Assembly (NCBI RefSeq): GCF_001949145.1 | Contig: NW_019091406.1 | Location: forward strand, 1,361,311-1,425,310 | Reading direction: 5' to 3' | Length of the DNA: 64,000 bases | Source of the DNA: Acanthaster planci | Taxonomy: Eukaryota > Echinodermata > Asteroidea > Valvatida > Acanthasteridae | In this document: positions 34,475-46,500 of the stretch, piece after piece | Numbering within the stretch: position 1 is the first letter of the stretch | Layout: every line of letters begins with the position of its first letter | Notes under the pieces: model-generated | Database searches by the model: none | What the model was told of the DNA's origin: nothing | What the model saw: only the letters and a program-made list of their open reading frames with translations | Position numbers and translations under genes: made by a program

Positions 34475-36400
34475 AATTCGATGGCGCCATACATCTCCTT
34501 TTCAACGTGGTTCTCTTGCAGTTGACAAATTGGTGAAGATTCTTTCTTGCATTGGAAAGCTTAATGTGGACGGCGCCATTTTGTGGAGATGGACGTACGT
34601 GAGGGGTTATTCCCGCTGGTACCAAGCACTAATCATCCTAAATGCCATGTGATGTCAATCGTTTGCGAACATGTTTCGGCTGATTTGTGCTTAGTACGTA
34701 AATTTGCTGAAAAGTATTTTTCCAGCTAAGCATCCGAAGAGAACATTTATTTATATTTGGAGCGTATATATATTCGTTAAGTACGGCAGAGTTTTTGCTA
34801 AGCCGGTCATAGGTCTCATTCACAAGTCAGCCATATTGAGTAAGAGTGATTCACAATTGAAAAAGATTGAGGGAACGTGATCAAATATGGCTTCCTTATG
34901 AATAAGGTCTACTATACCAGTACACCATATATTGCTCCTGGTCATACCCAAAAGGACTCACAAGCCATATTCGACAATGTCAGTAGTCAAAGAGGAGAGA
35001 TTTGGCCGGTCCAAAAGCTATGGCTGCGGCTGGATATAACACCTACACCACTTACCAATTGAAAAGGCACTGGACAGCAGCTGACGCCACTCCCTGTAGA
35101 CATGTGTGTTACTCTTGCCGCAGCCAGTCTGCTGTGGTTTACACGCAGGGCTAGGGCTGAATATTATTTTAGGTCTTGCACGAGTGCGTCTCCGCTTGTT
35201 GCCGAGCGCACTCAAATTAATTTTGTGGTTTAATGAATATGTATTGTTATCTGTATGAGGTCAAGGGGAAATGAAGCGATAAGTCGCTATATACATGTAT
35301 TAGAAAGTGCACTTAATTACATCTAAATGTTATAAACAGTTCATATTTTCATGCTGAAGACAGAAATGATTCTGTAGTATGAAAAATTGGCGAATGGGAT
35401 GGTTTGGGAATAGACCAAAGATGAGGTTATTCGGAAACCAATTTTTATGGTCAGAAGGGGATTGGAAACAGGTGCTATTTTGAAATACAGTGATTTTTAC
35501 CATCTTATACAGTTGATTTAAGGTACCATATGAAGTAGATTTTTTTAATGAAATTTTTTTGACTGAGAGCTGTAATGCTATAGATTCTGGGGATTTCTAT
35601 TGTCCCACTCACTGATCCAATCTTCCTTTGTTCAACCGGCAAGTAAAGTTTTCTGAATTGCTATGCTGTAGGCAAGAATCGATTATAGAAACGTATACAG
35701 AACAACCAAGTTGTACAAATTGAGTGTCCTGTATTGTGTACCAGCTTGTTCATAAATCCAGAAGAAAATAAGTGAGGCGACGCAGGGAAGAACAGACTAA
35801 CGGTCCACGAGTACATGCATCAATTGGAATTCCAACCGCGAGCACTCTCGGCCCTTGTGAAAAGCAAACTGGTAATAATTTTTAAAAAGTTAAACGGGAC
35901 TCACATGAGGACTGTTTCCTTCATATTTTATTGCAGTCCGACTCCTGTGTAGAAGTTAGCGCTTTGATGAAATAAAATGGGTACCAGGGTAAAATTTTTA
36001 AACAACAATTCGTAGATTTCTTTCTTAGAAGGAACAATTTAAGATCATACAGAAATTCCGTATACAACTAGTTTTAATCACTCGTATTACGCAATGGCTA
36101 GAGGTTATTTGTCTTCACACAAAGGGCAGATCCGGAGGACTCCAACAGCGATCTTTTTGGTTTATTACCTTTCCCTCCTTCCAAAGTGTGCAATAAGCTT
36201 TTGCTGCTACAAAGAAGACACGTACTGGTATTCGGGTCCTAAAACTCCGATTTCCTTGTTCCTTAAACTGTGGACCACTGTGATATGTTGAGTGACTTTC
36301 AGCGGACTCATTGTACATGTATATGTTTATTCGTAATCAAAAGTTAATAGAACAGCATTTAAGGCCAGAACATGCGAAATTTTATACATGTATTCAACTT
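34475..36400 (+). other. Presumed PDE9A 3' untranslated region and downstream DNA
   Basis: No coding signal. AATAAA at 35971-35976 is a candidate polyadenylation signal about 1.5 kb after the stop codon. The 3' end cannot be fixed without transcripts. Confidence 0.3.
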
Positions 36401-36824
36401 TTCCCGCTTGTTCCCCCCTTTTGATATCAAACAAAGATAAGGAAGAGAAATAATTTTACGGAACAGTCCAATATATAAAGTGGAAGGAATTGACAGTATT
36501 GTTATAGTGTGTTACACCCGACTCGGGAGAGTTCGCTGTACCGCTGTTAAATGTCTAACATTCTGAAACAAATTAATATTTAACAAATTTAACAGTTGGA
36601 GAGTAATGTAAAGATGTATTTTGGTTTTGAAGTGCGCACTTAGTAAAATTTCATAATGATTATGCTTATCTTTATTTATCCTTTGCATCAAGTTTTGATG
36701 GTTGTAATAGACGGGTCGATGTACTTTTGGTGATGTTCGTCACATGTGATTTAAGCCTGTACGCTTTGGGGGCGAGTAGCTCGTACACTCGTAAACAACA
36801 TCGTGAAGTGAATGTTTGACGTCA

Positions 36825-36931
36825 AAAGGGGAGCCTTAAATATCTCGTCAACCCCTCCATGCATTTTCAATGGCAAAACCTGTCATTAAAAATGCATGGA
36901 GGGGTTGACGAGATATTTAAGGCTCCCCTTT
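36825..36931. repeat. Perfect 43-base inverted repeat with 21-base loop
   Basis: Arms 36825-36867 and 36889-36931 are exact reverse complements (starting AAAGGGGAGCCTTAAATATC). Transcribed from either strand this gives a 107-base perfect hairpin. It lies about 2.4 kb after the PDE9A stop codon. Confidence 0.9.
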
Positions 36932-37921
36932 CAATCTCTTGTGTCATTTTACAATTTTCTGTTAAAATGGGGTTGTTATTGTAATGTTTAATACCCACAA
37001 AGAATTGGACTGTGCTGCGATAAGTTAAGTCTGGGGACGAGAATTTGTTAAAGTTGAATCGTTCCAACACCCATCGCGAATGTTTATTTCCTGCGGATGG
37101 ATTCGCTCACTTCATGTAATTTAGGTTGATCGGTGGGACTGTTTCATTTAAGGCCTTTATGGAATGCTGTAGAATAGATTTAAGTATATGTACAAGTATT
37201 TTAAGACACCTCGTAATAGTTAGCACTGAAAAACGGTCACTACGTTGTTCGGGGATTGTAAACCAATTTGAAATCGTATCTTTCGTTTGTTTTCCTAAGT
37301 TTGTCAGAGTTAACCTAGACCATTCCTTAAATAACTGATCTCTCTGTCTTTGCACTCCTGTTTAATTGACGCATTCAAGTAATTCATCCTTATAAGTAAG
37401 GAAATATGGACTTGATAACACCATCGTATATTTTCAATCGTCGATTTGTTGTACACTGTTCATGTAAAAATCTCTTTCCAAAAAGTTACATCTAAAACAT
37501 TGCTGACCAACAGAATTTAGGATGTCGTCAGATGTACCGGGATTTTCAATGAAATAGCACTGTCGATTTTGATAATGGCTGGAAAATTCTATATTCCTCT
37601 CTGGAACAGGTGCCAGTTTGTGTTATTAATTCTTTAAGAAAAAACCAATACATGAGGAATAAGATCGTGTTCCTGGGTAGTATTTTGTTTCATCTTTGCA
37701 TGTCATATCCCCCCTCATTCTGGCAATAAGACGAGCGATAAGCGAAATTAATAATCGGCAACTCGGCAGGGGGATCTGTATACTTGTATTGGACATGTAC
37801 TGGTAACTGGCTTAGCTATATGGCTTCTTACCTGCAGAAACTCGAAGGATCACTGTCGGAACTTGTGCTGTCGCATGAGGTAAAAGCAACTATTACCGGA
37901 CGTGATCGCATAACACAAAAT

Positions 37922-37940
37922 ACACACACACACACACACA
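37922..37940. repeat. (AC)n microsatellite
   Basis: About nine AC dinucleotides. A shorter CA run after a C9 tract is at about 44,196-44,212. Confidence 0.9.
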
Positions 37941-39366
37941 AAAAGTACCTTCAAGTTCTCCGGTACTTCCCATTATGCGGGGACGCCGCGGAAGCATGTT
38001 GGCGCAGACCATAGCTGTCAACCGCTTTTAAAATTGCGCTGAGAAATCAGCGTCTCTCAGGGACATTTCGTCTTCTTGTACAGATTCCTTTTTCTCAATT
38101 ATTTCTTCGTGTAGACGTAGTTCAACGGCGGGGAACTCATCAAACGGAAAATTTTAATATTATTGTACAGCTAAATATTTCTCAAACTCCATGCAAGGGA
38201 CTACCGATGTCGCGTAGAGTTTAGAGTTTTCTTCAGTTCAGTCTTCCCTTTGTTATCAAAAAATAGTCATCATAAAAGAGGCAGAAATCACTCAAAACAT
38301 CTGAAACTCTCTTACTTTTCCCCAGGTTAGCAAGAATTGAAAGGATATGTACTGATTAACCCTTGAAAGACATTGTGCGTGTGAGAGTTTAATGTCATGC
38401 CTTTACAACCGCATCAGAGTTCCTGCTTTGGATTTTCTTGGGTGGATCTCATCGTGATCGTGTTTTGTGAAACTGTGCTAAGTTGCTGTGGGCGATTTCA
38501 TGGTCATACGATGTCCTCCTTTCACAACAAAGCCGTCTGAAATACAGTTCGACAAAATCCTCTTTCCAAGGGGTCAGGCTTGGGGAACGTGGGGCAGTTT
38601 GCACTCTTAGAAATAAAAATTGCCCTCGAACGCCTCTTACAAAGACCTTTTCAAAACTGCAGTCAAATCTTCCACGGAGGTGTTCTTTATCCAACAAAGC
38701 CTTTCAGGAAAAGAAGGGGTAAATTGTGTTGATTTTATTGTGACCACCTGTTGGGGTTTACCTGGGCACCGTGCCTGTCCAGTTTGCACGGTGTTGTTTA
38801 TCCGGGCACAGACCTTTTTTGACCGACACCCCTCATATGCTTTCATAACCTCTGAGGTCCTACAATTTAACCTTCCAGTGAATTCACAGCGAGTTCAAGA
38901 CAGTGCAGCTTGAGTCCTGGTTTTGTTCGTGTGGGGTTTTTTTTTCGTTGTTAGTGGACAGTTCCACGACACTTTAAGCCGAGACTGACGGAACAGTATC
39001 GCGGTAACATCTGGTTTCGAACATCGTAGGCCCTGTCTCATTCTAATAAACAAGACGTGTTTTTGTCCGCAAATCTGATCGCTTATAATTTTTCATTGGC
39101 AGTAGATGATTATCGACCGTTAGTTTGTTCAAATGGGAAGGAAGTAATTGCTTCCCTACAATCTTACCATTTTCAAGTCAAAGCTTACGGTCCAACAATT
39201 TCAGTGGGGTTGAACCGACTTCTTCCCAATAGTCGGCTTCATCTCGAAATCTAAACTTGCCTGATTTTGAAACTATGACTCTGAAGTTGTATGAGTTGAA
39301 GAATAAGTCATATATTGCTTACATCGGACTATTCAAGCTAACCCCCAAACTGCAGATAAATCAGAG

Positions 39367-39452
39367 TCGACAGATTTCGCGCATCGTGATTGGCCAACGC
39401 GTAAACTCTTGATTGGCAAACTCTTGGAGGCGTACTATTGTGGTTCGCCCGT
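39367..39452. mobile_element. Partial second copy of the intron-9 MITE
   Basis: GTCGACAGATTTCGCGCAT, GGCCAACGCGT and CTCTTGGAGGCGTACTATTG match the right half of the element at 29870-30035. The left end is missing. Confidence 0.65.
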
Positions 39453-40471
39453 TTTTCAATGAACATTCTCTGCAACTTAGGCCTACGAATACCGAGGAGA
39501 AACGCATTGGAAACGCGTCTAATACCGCGGGGCCATCACTGATCTCCATTATAACGTCTTCCTAATGGAGGTCAAATCTCCGTCCATAACAGGCACCACT
39601 CCGCGTTTGGGCTGCGCGTCCTGTCCATTTGCGTATAAATTACGGACGATGTTCTATGAAGTTGTACTAGCGGGAAACGCGGCAAATGGATGGGTGTTGA
39701 TTCTTAGACCAGAAGACGCACATACGGTAAAGTGACTTTATAGCTTGATAGGAACACGGAGGAAGAAAAACCTCCTAGATAGGGGCAAGGAACAGGGCAC
39801 CACCAGTCATCAGCGATTTTCAGTCCTTCTAGGGACACTCCAGGGCCAACACGGTCCTTCTCTGGCCAAACAACAAACAAAATCCCTACGACACCCTTAC
39901 TGACAAGGACTCTCAAACAACTTATCTGGGGCACCGTTTTGCAAAACATGTATATGCATATTGCAAGTTGAAACTGTGACAAGATATGGCCCTTGGATGG
40001 GTGGTTTAGTTTTCACGAAATTACAAAAATACATTGACGCTGCCTTAGTGCTATAAGCGAATGGGCATATTGTCTAACTGCACTGGAGCAAAGAGCACTC
40101 TACGGTAATAGTGCACCACGTCCGCCCACTTCCACACTGACGGGGGTGTCACTGAGTAGCTTTTTTTTTTTTTTTGGATTCATGTCAAAGATACAGTGCA
40201 CACTTGCATTCGCTATGGTTGGACTGTGACACCGTGCAGCGAAGTACGCGACTTCCCGCTCCCCAGGCTTGCGCTTAAGTAAATATCGGTAGACGCTACT
40301 AGAGTCAGATTCTGTGACAAATACCGTCGCGTCTGTGTACACGCACGTACGTAGGCGGCCCTGTTGCTGCAGCCAGTTGATTCGTCTGTGGTTTGTCGGC
40401 TATACGTGTAAAGCTTAACACTAACTCCGAGCGCTTTCTGAACAACCTCTGAAGACAGCAGATCGTGCGAG

Positions 40472-40511
40472 ATGGGCGGCTGTTTCAGCGGTGGATCGTC
40501 TGGCCCGAGCG
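40472..40511 (+). CDS. GLIPR2: GLIPR2 exon 1 (residues 1-14)
   Basis: ATG at 40472; 13 codons plus one base, then GTAGGC donor. Chosen because its phase-1 end fits exon 2 and because MGGCFSGG gives the lipidation motif expected of the family. It is 5.7 kb from exon 2 and too short to be confirmed by similarity. Confidence 0.75.
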
Positions 40512-43500
40512 GTAGGCTTCTCGTTTTTTGCCTTACTTTTCAGGACGTATCCAAAACTGGTACTGTCAATGGATTTAATGAGTGTTTGGAGTGTAGGAGA
40601 TTTGGGAGTTACGGGTCTGACATTCTGTTGCAAGCTACCAATGCTGCCACGTCGCGTTCGCTGCAGTGGGCATCTTGGCCGTTCATTCAATTGGCAACCA
40701 TTGCTATTGATATATCGATGCTAATCTTCAACTGTGGTCTATAAGCTGTTTTATCATTAACAGATCCTCTCCATTGTCTGTCGTGTCATTCAGCTTAAGT
40801 TTACATAAGCGTACATAAAAGCTTAGTTTACTCCAAGAACTGGACCTTCCCACAGAGAAACAAAACGATTCTGGTTTGCCCATAGTTCATTTTCATTTTG
40901 TGTATCGTTTTATTATTCATACAAGTTAAGGCGCAACGTTGCGTTGTATCTGTCTTTCATTCTGAACAGTACACGAAGTGATGGTGGCATGATCGTATTG
41001 CTGATCGTATTGTCACATTGTTGACGATAATTGCTTTGCCCGTTATTTTCTACGACAGTGTATAATACAAGCCCAACTTACAGGTCTTCTGTGACTGAAA
41101 CTTAATTCTACTTTTTCTCTCTTTGATTGCATAAAAATAGAAATAATCTGGACGGAGTTGAACGAACAAAAATGTAAAATGTAACCATCTGGGACTTCAG
41201 TGTGGAGGATCTTTGCTGTAATTACATCGAAAGCTTGGACTCTTATGATCAGTGTAACGAGATAATTTACAGCAATAGTACCTCTTGTTATATGGTCAAA
41301 CTCTTCCCTATTCAGAGTATTTTCCCTCATCGATTTCAATGCTGGGTCAGCTTCAGGTGTTTGGGATGCGACAAAGGCGTCCTGTTTCGCTTGACTAACG
41401 CAGTCCCCGACAAAATGAACATGCCTGACTTTTTCAATAGGACACTGTTGTGTGAATCAAACCAAATGGAAAAGAGAATCCACGTTGGTCGTGACACCAT
41501 TAATCTCTTTTTTGTGTAAAAAAAGCATACATCGGGTTAGTATATAAAATGCGACAAGGGACTGATCAATGGAGCTTATACATTTTGTAATCGCTGTGTT
41601 GCTCAAGCAGCAGTTCTTCAAAATGTTTGGAGAATCATGCTGTCTGTGGTCACATTTGGGGGCATTATTTCACCGACCAAGAAAAGAGGCAGGTCCTTTT
41701 CTCGGGAGTCGGTCTTAGCCTTGAATTCCATTCGTCCCACGGGAGGCCGACATATCGGCTGCAGCCCAGCTGACAGCCAATATCAATAATATCCCGCTAC
41801 GACCTCGCCCCGGGGAAAGACCAACATAGCAGGGATGCTCTCAGAAAAACAGCGTATGCTGAATACATGTTTTGAAAGTAATGATGGCGCTTTATCATTC
41901 AGTCCCCTATAATGTAAACACGGTTTTGTTTCGACGTCATTTTCTCCTTTTGGAACATGTATTCATGTTTTTCATAAAAAAATAGAATGTACCATGTTGG
42001 ACAGATGTCACAAAATTAACAAATAACCCCTTGCTTTCTTTGTCATGCTATAGCCCTTGATTTGATGTAGCTCCCAAGAGTCCAATAGAAAGGATCTTTC
42101 AAAAAGAGAACACTGTCAAAAATTTCTTATTTGGTTAAAAATTGCTTTTGAAAGGGTTAAAAATTTCTTTCAAACTCTACTAGAATCGGTCTGCCGCATT
42201 GATATATTTTGAAGAGGTCAAATGCCGTGCCACGACACATTGCATGTGAAATGCGCAGGCGGACGGGTCGCTGCAGACTCGTTTCATCATTACTAATCAA
42301 TAGAAAGCTCACGAGGCCTGGTTGTCTATGAAGTATTCAAGGTCGGTCGACGCAAATCTGGGTTAATTATTGCCAGGTACGGACTGACATCATGAGAAGA
42401 GCCACATTTTTCAAAGACCTCAGAATATATAGAGTATTTGTTGCACAGTTGCCTAATCTGCAGGTTTTTCAGGTCATGCTAAACATTATTTTTCAGGGCA
42501 GCATAGTATTATACATGTAGTTATTTACCGAGGTTGCATCAACGGGTTTTTTAAGTTGGTTAATATAGGCAAAATGCCTACAGTCTTTATTAATTCTTAA
42601 GATGTGTTGTTGGTTTTTTTCTTTATAAATAAGTAACAGTTCTGTCAGACATTACACAATTAGCGATATTCTACCGACCCAAAGAGTAAAGCCTCAAAAT
42701 TTTAGTTTAGTTTAGTTTGGTTTATTTCCATTCCATTTATCTTGTTGTGACATAAAATTACATTGGTTAATGCACATGATGAACCGTGGAGGCTGGCAGA
42801 AAGCTACTGCTTGTACAAGGCCACGCCCCCATTATAAATGAAATCAAAAGTAGCACTGAATATTCATTTTCGATTATCTCGCGATTGTTAATTTCATTGT
42901 TAAAGCACCGTCAATTTAAAGTACCATTCTGGTATTTTTTTTGCTTGTGCTCACATTACCTTCCTTATCTTCAGCCGTGCTTTTTTTATTCCTTGTCGAG
43001 ACATGCCAAAGCACATCGTATAGTATGTTTTGGTTAATAACAATCACAGAGGACATTAATGCGAGCCGGATGAAGACTTAAGCAGACAGCAGCCGGAACT
43101 GACGTGCAGAAGTACCCACCAGAGACTGGAGAAATGTGGAAACTATCTGTGCCTGTTGAACAATGTAGAGATGTGTTTGTTCGTTTTCCCCTTCCATAAA
43201 AAAAGCTGGCGCGTCCTTATAAGGACATCGGGCTTTAGAGGATAGCGACGCCGCTGGTTACGAGGATGGGGGACGTACCGATTCGCACTCGGTCTTCCAC
43301 TGGTGAATTTCTAATTTCTACCGACTTTCATACTTTCTCAGTGATAAGCCCCATGCGCACATTTTGAACACTAGGCTTCAAAGGTTGCGTTTGCTGTTTG
43401 TTATTAGCCCCTTCGCTGTATCTCCGGAACTTTCCATATCGGATTTGCTTCCATTTGGGTGTTTATTTCCCTCGCCAGTGTTTTGCCGCAGTATGAGCCG

Positions 43501-46500
43501 GAAACCACAGCGCACGCAGTTTCTGGATCTTTTGGATGCGGTCAGGAAGTGACTGTCAATTCCCGGAAGGTCCCAGATAGACCAACCAAAAAAGCAGAAA
43601 CAAAACAGAGGTGCGGCTCAACTTAGACAACCCTGCGCCATAGCAACTGTGAAAATGAACCATCCCCAATTCAGTGTAGCCGTTTAAGAAAGTTACTGTG
43701 GAGACGCGTTCATTTACTGTTACAATGACATGATTTCTTGGAGCCAGATCGTATTACCTTAGGGCTCCATTTTGCCTCCGCATTGTAATTGGGAACCCCC
43801 CCCCACATTGTGTTTAATATTAACAATGGCGTGTCTCAAAAAATGTGGTCGCTTCTTGGCGGGGACTCGAGTAAATGTCACTGGCACGCGACTGTCTCCA
43901 GCCAGCCAACGCCATGCCACGCGTCCGGAATGCGTGGCTGATCAAGGCCAGATAAACATCGTCTCGGTTCACCGTCACGCTCACCTCTGCCCTCATTAAT
44001 AATATCATAAAAAAAAATCTAACTGATGATTAATGTTCCTGTTCTGGTGGCTTCGAAATTAGTTTTCAACAGGGGATTTTTGTACTGCGCCTTGTGGGAA
44101 GATTTATTTTGTTAGAGAAAACTTACAATAGGGCCGAATGGATAATTGTGAAGACTTTTGGTTGGGGCCTATCCCATGGTTATCCGCACCTTCCCCCCCC
44201 CCACACACACACATGCCAGCAGTTCGAGTAACTACGGAACACGAATATGTTGACTTCTTTTTCTCGTGAAAAGAACTGAAAATGGTTGTCACTGCCCCTC
44301 GTGTCTTCATTGCATCTTTTAAAGCCCAAGATCAATAATCATCAAATCACACGTCATCCTGATATTGCTGTTCCTCACATTCATGTTTAACAAGTCATTC
44401 CAGGTATTCGTAATATGTGGGAACTCTTGCACATAATGGCCCATCCCAGTTTCCTTTTACATGGGTGTAATGGCTGCTATTACTAGCACGGCGTCTCAAT
44501 TAGAAATCCGGAGCACTTTGTTTATTTGTAAGATGTCACTGCTGGCGTGCATTCCGTGACCTCACGTAGAGGCGTGTGCAGATGTTTTTGAGTATAGCAA
44601 GGATTATGAAACTCTTGTTCGTATGTAGCTGTAATTACCGTACTTCTATACAGTACATGTACATGAACGTGGACTATATAATATGTTATAGCTTTCTGTC
44701 TGAAGTAACTTTGCAGCTGATCGTTGCCAGACTCGTCAACTTGCGTCTCTCTAAAAAATTAAGCTTGGTTTAAAAAAAAATGCTTCGTTGCTTTCTCTCT
44801 AATAATTTTGTATATAAGCACTTTTGGTTTGTTTGGCAACTTAGTTCAGCATACTCCTTGTGCTATACAATCGATACCGATCGCATGTAGAAGTTTCCAA
44901 CTGCAGGCGCGGATCCATAAGGGGGCTAGGAACCCCCACCCCCTCTTTAAAAATGGGGGGGGGCGGTGACTAAAAAAAGTAACTAGAGTAAGTGCACCGA
45001 TACCATTGTAAGCAATGTGTCATGTAATGTTTCATCATCGTTTTCGCTTGTCTGCAAAAATGAGACATTAAATCTCCGCCCTTGCCTCCCCAGAAAATTT
45101 CTGGATCGGCCCCTGAACTGTTTCAACATTGTCAGCTTTGGACATGTTTTCAGATAAAAATGATGCGCTTCATGTTCCTCCATGTCATTCGAAAGGCTGT
45201 CATTTTTAACAAATCTGTAAATGTTAGATTAAAATTAAAAATTAAAGAAACAGTGCACTAAACCACAACGTTCTCTTTATCCGTTGAATCATAATACGTA
45301 TACAATAAAAACTTCAGCGGATTGAAAGGGCTGTGGAGTTTTGTTTAAATGGAAATCTCTTCGGTGTTATGTTCACACGGGAAGACTTAATACCGAACGA
45401 TACATGCTGTCTAGACGAGGTTAAGTTGTAATGTCAAATTTTTTTTGTGCTGGTTAGGCATCATGTGACAAGTTACACGACTCGATGAGTAATGGACGGA
45501 GAATGTCAGACGTAGTGAAACACTGCAAACCAGATTGCCATCAGAATTGGAACATTTTTATATGTTATTGTCATTACAATGTTGTTTACAGCGTCATCCC
45601 TTCCTCAGGGCATGACAGACCCGCTGAGCAGACGTTGTATGTTAAAAAAAGAAATGATTATTTTGGTTGGAGTGGTGATTGGTTTTTAGTGCAATCCAGT
45701 TGATAGGCGTTGCGTGTTAAAGGCATTACGTTTTGCGAGGTTTTTGTTTTATAGCCACAGTACCTTATTTTAAAGTTTGCCTCAGCTAGATTTCATAATT
45801 TTGGAGGAATGATGGATTATCCATGACCCATCGTTTGGATTGTCCATTTATACATCACGTACAGTGATTTTCCATTGTCAAATAATAACAATAGGAGGAC
45901 TCGGGCACAAAACTGCAGTTTTCATGGAAGTGCCTTGGAATTCTACCCCTCCGTTGTCGATGGTTTGTCATAATGACAGCCTAGTCTGTTGAGTTCTTTT
46001 CCCCCCTAGAAAGATGCCCCTTTCCTGGTAACGCCCATGTGGGGCTTAATTAAGTTTGAATCGTCAACTTTGTCTCTTTTCATTCTACCAGGCTGTTTGT
46101 CGAATAATTATACTTGGAAGATGAAGGCGTGAAGACAACGAAGGCGTGTTCTAAATCCCCAACACTTGCATGAAATGTTTAATTTTTGTGTGTTTTTTCC
46201 ATCCAAAGGCTACAGGTCAAAGTTCAAACGAGATGCAGTCAAGGCTCACAACAGGTACAGGTCCATGCACGGCGCCCCCAACATCAAACTGAACGGCAAC
46301 ATCAGCAAGTACGCGCAAGAGTGGGCCAACAAATTGGCCAAGGAAGGGCAGCTCCAGCACCGGTCGGAGCACAAGTACGGCGAGAACATCTACTATGGAG
46401 CTGATTCAAGAGGCTTGGATGAGTTAACCGGTAAATAATGTGTGCGGGAAGTGGCCTATATTTGGTCGCTAGATTGTTGAGCAAACGTTGCTCTTAAGTT

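Larger units (their letters stand above)
36932..40471. other. Interval between PDE9A and GLIPR2
   Basis: No gene recognised. Contains an exon-like 42-base segment at 37838-37879, the AC microsatellite and the partial MITE at 39.4 kb. The GLIPR2 promoter should lie at its right end; no TATA box is obvious. Confidence 0.5.
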
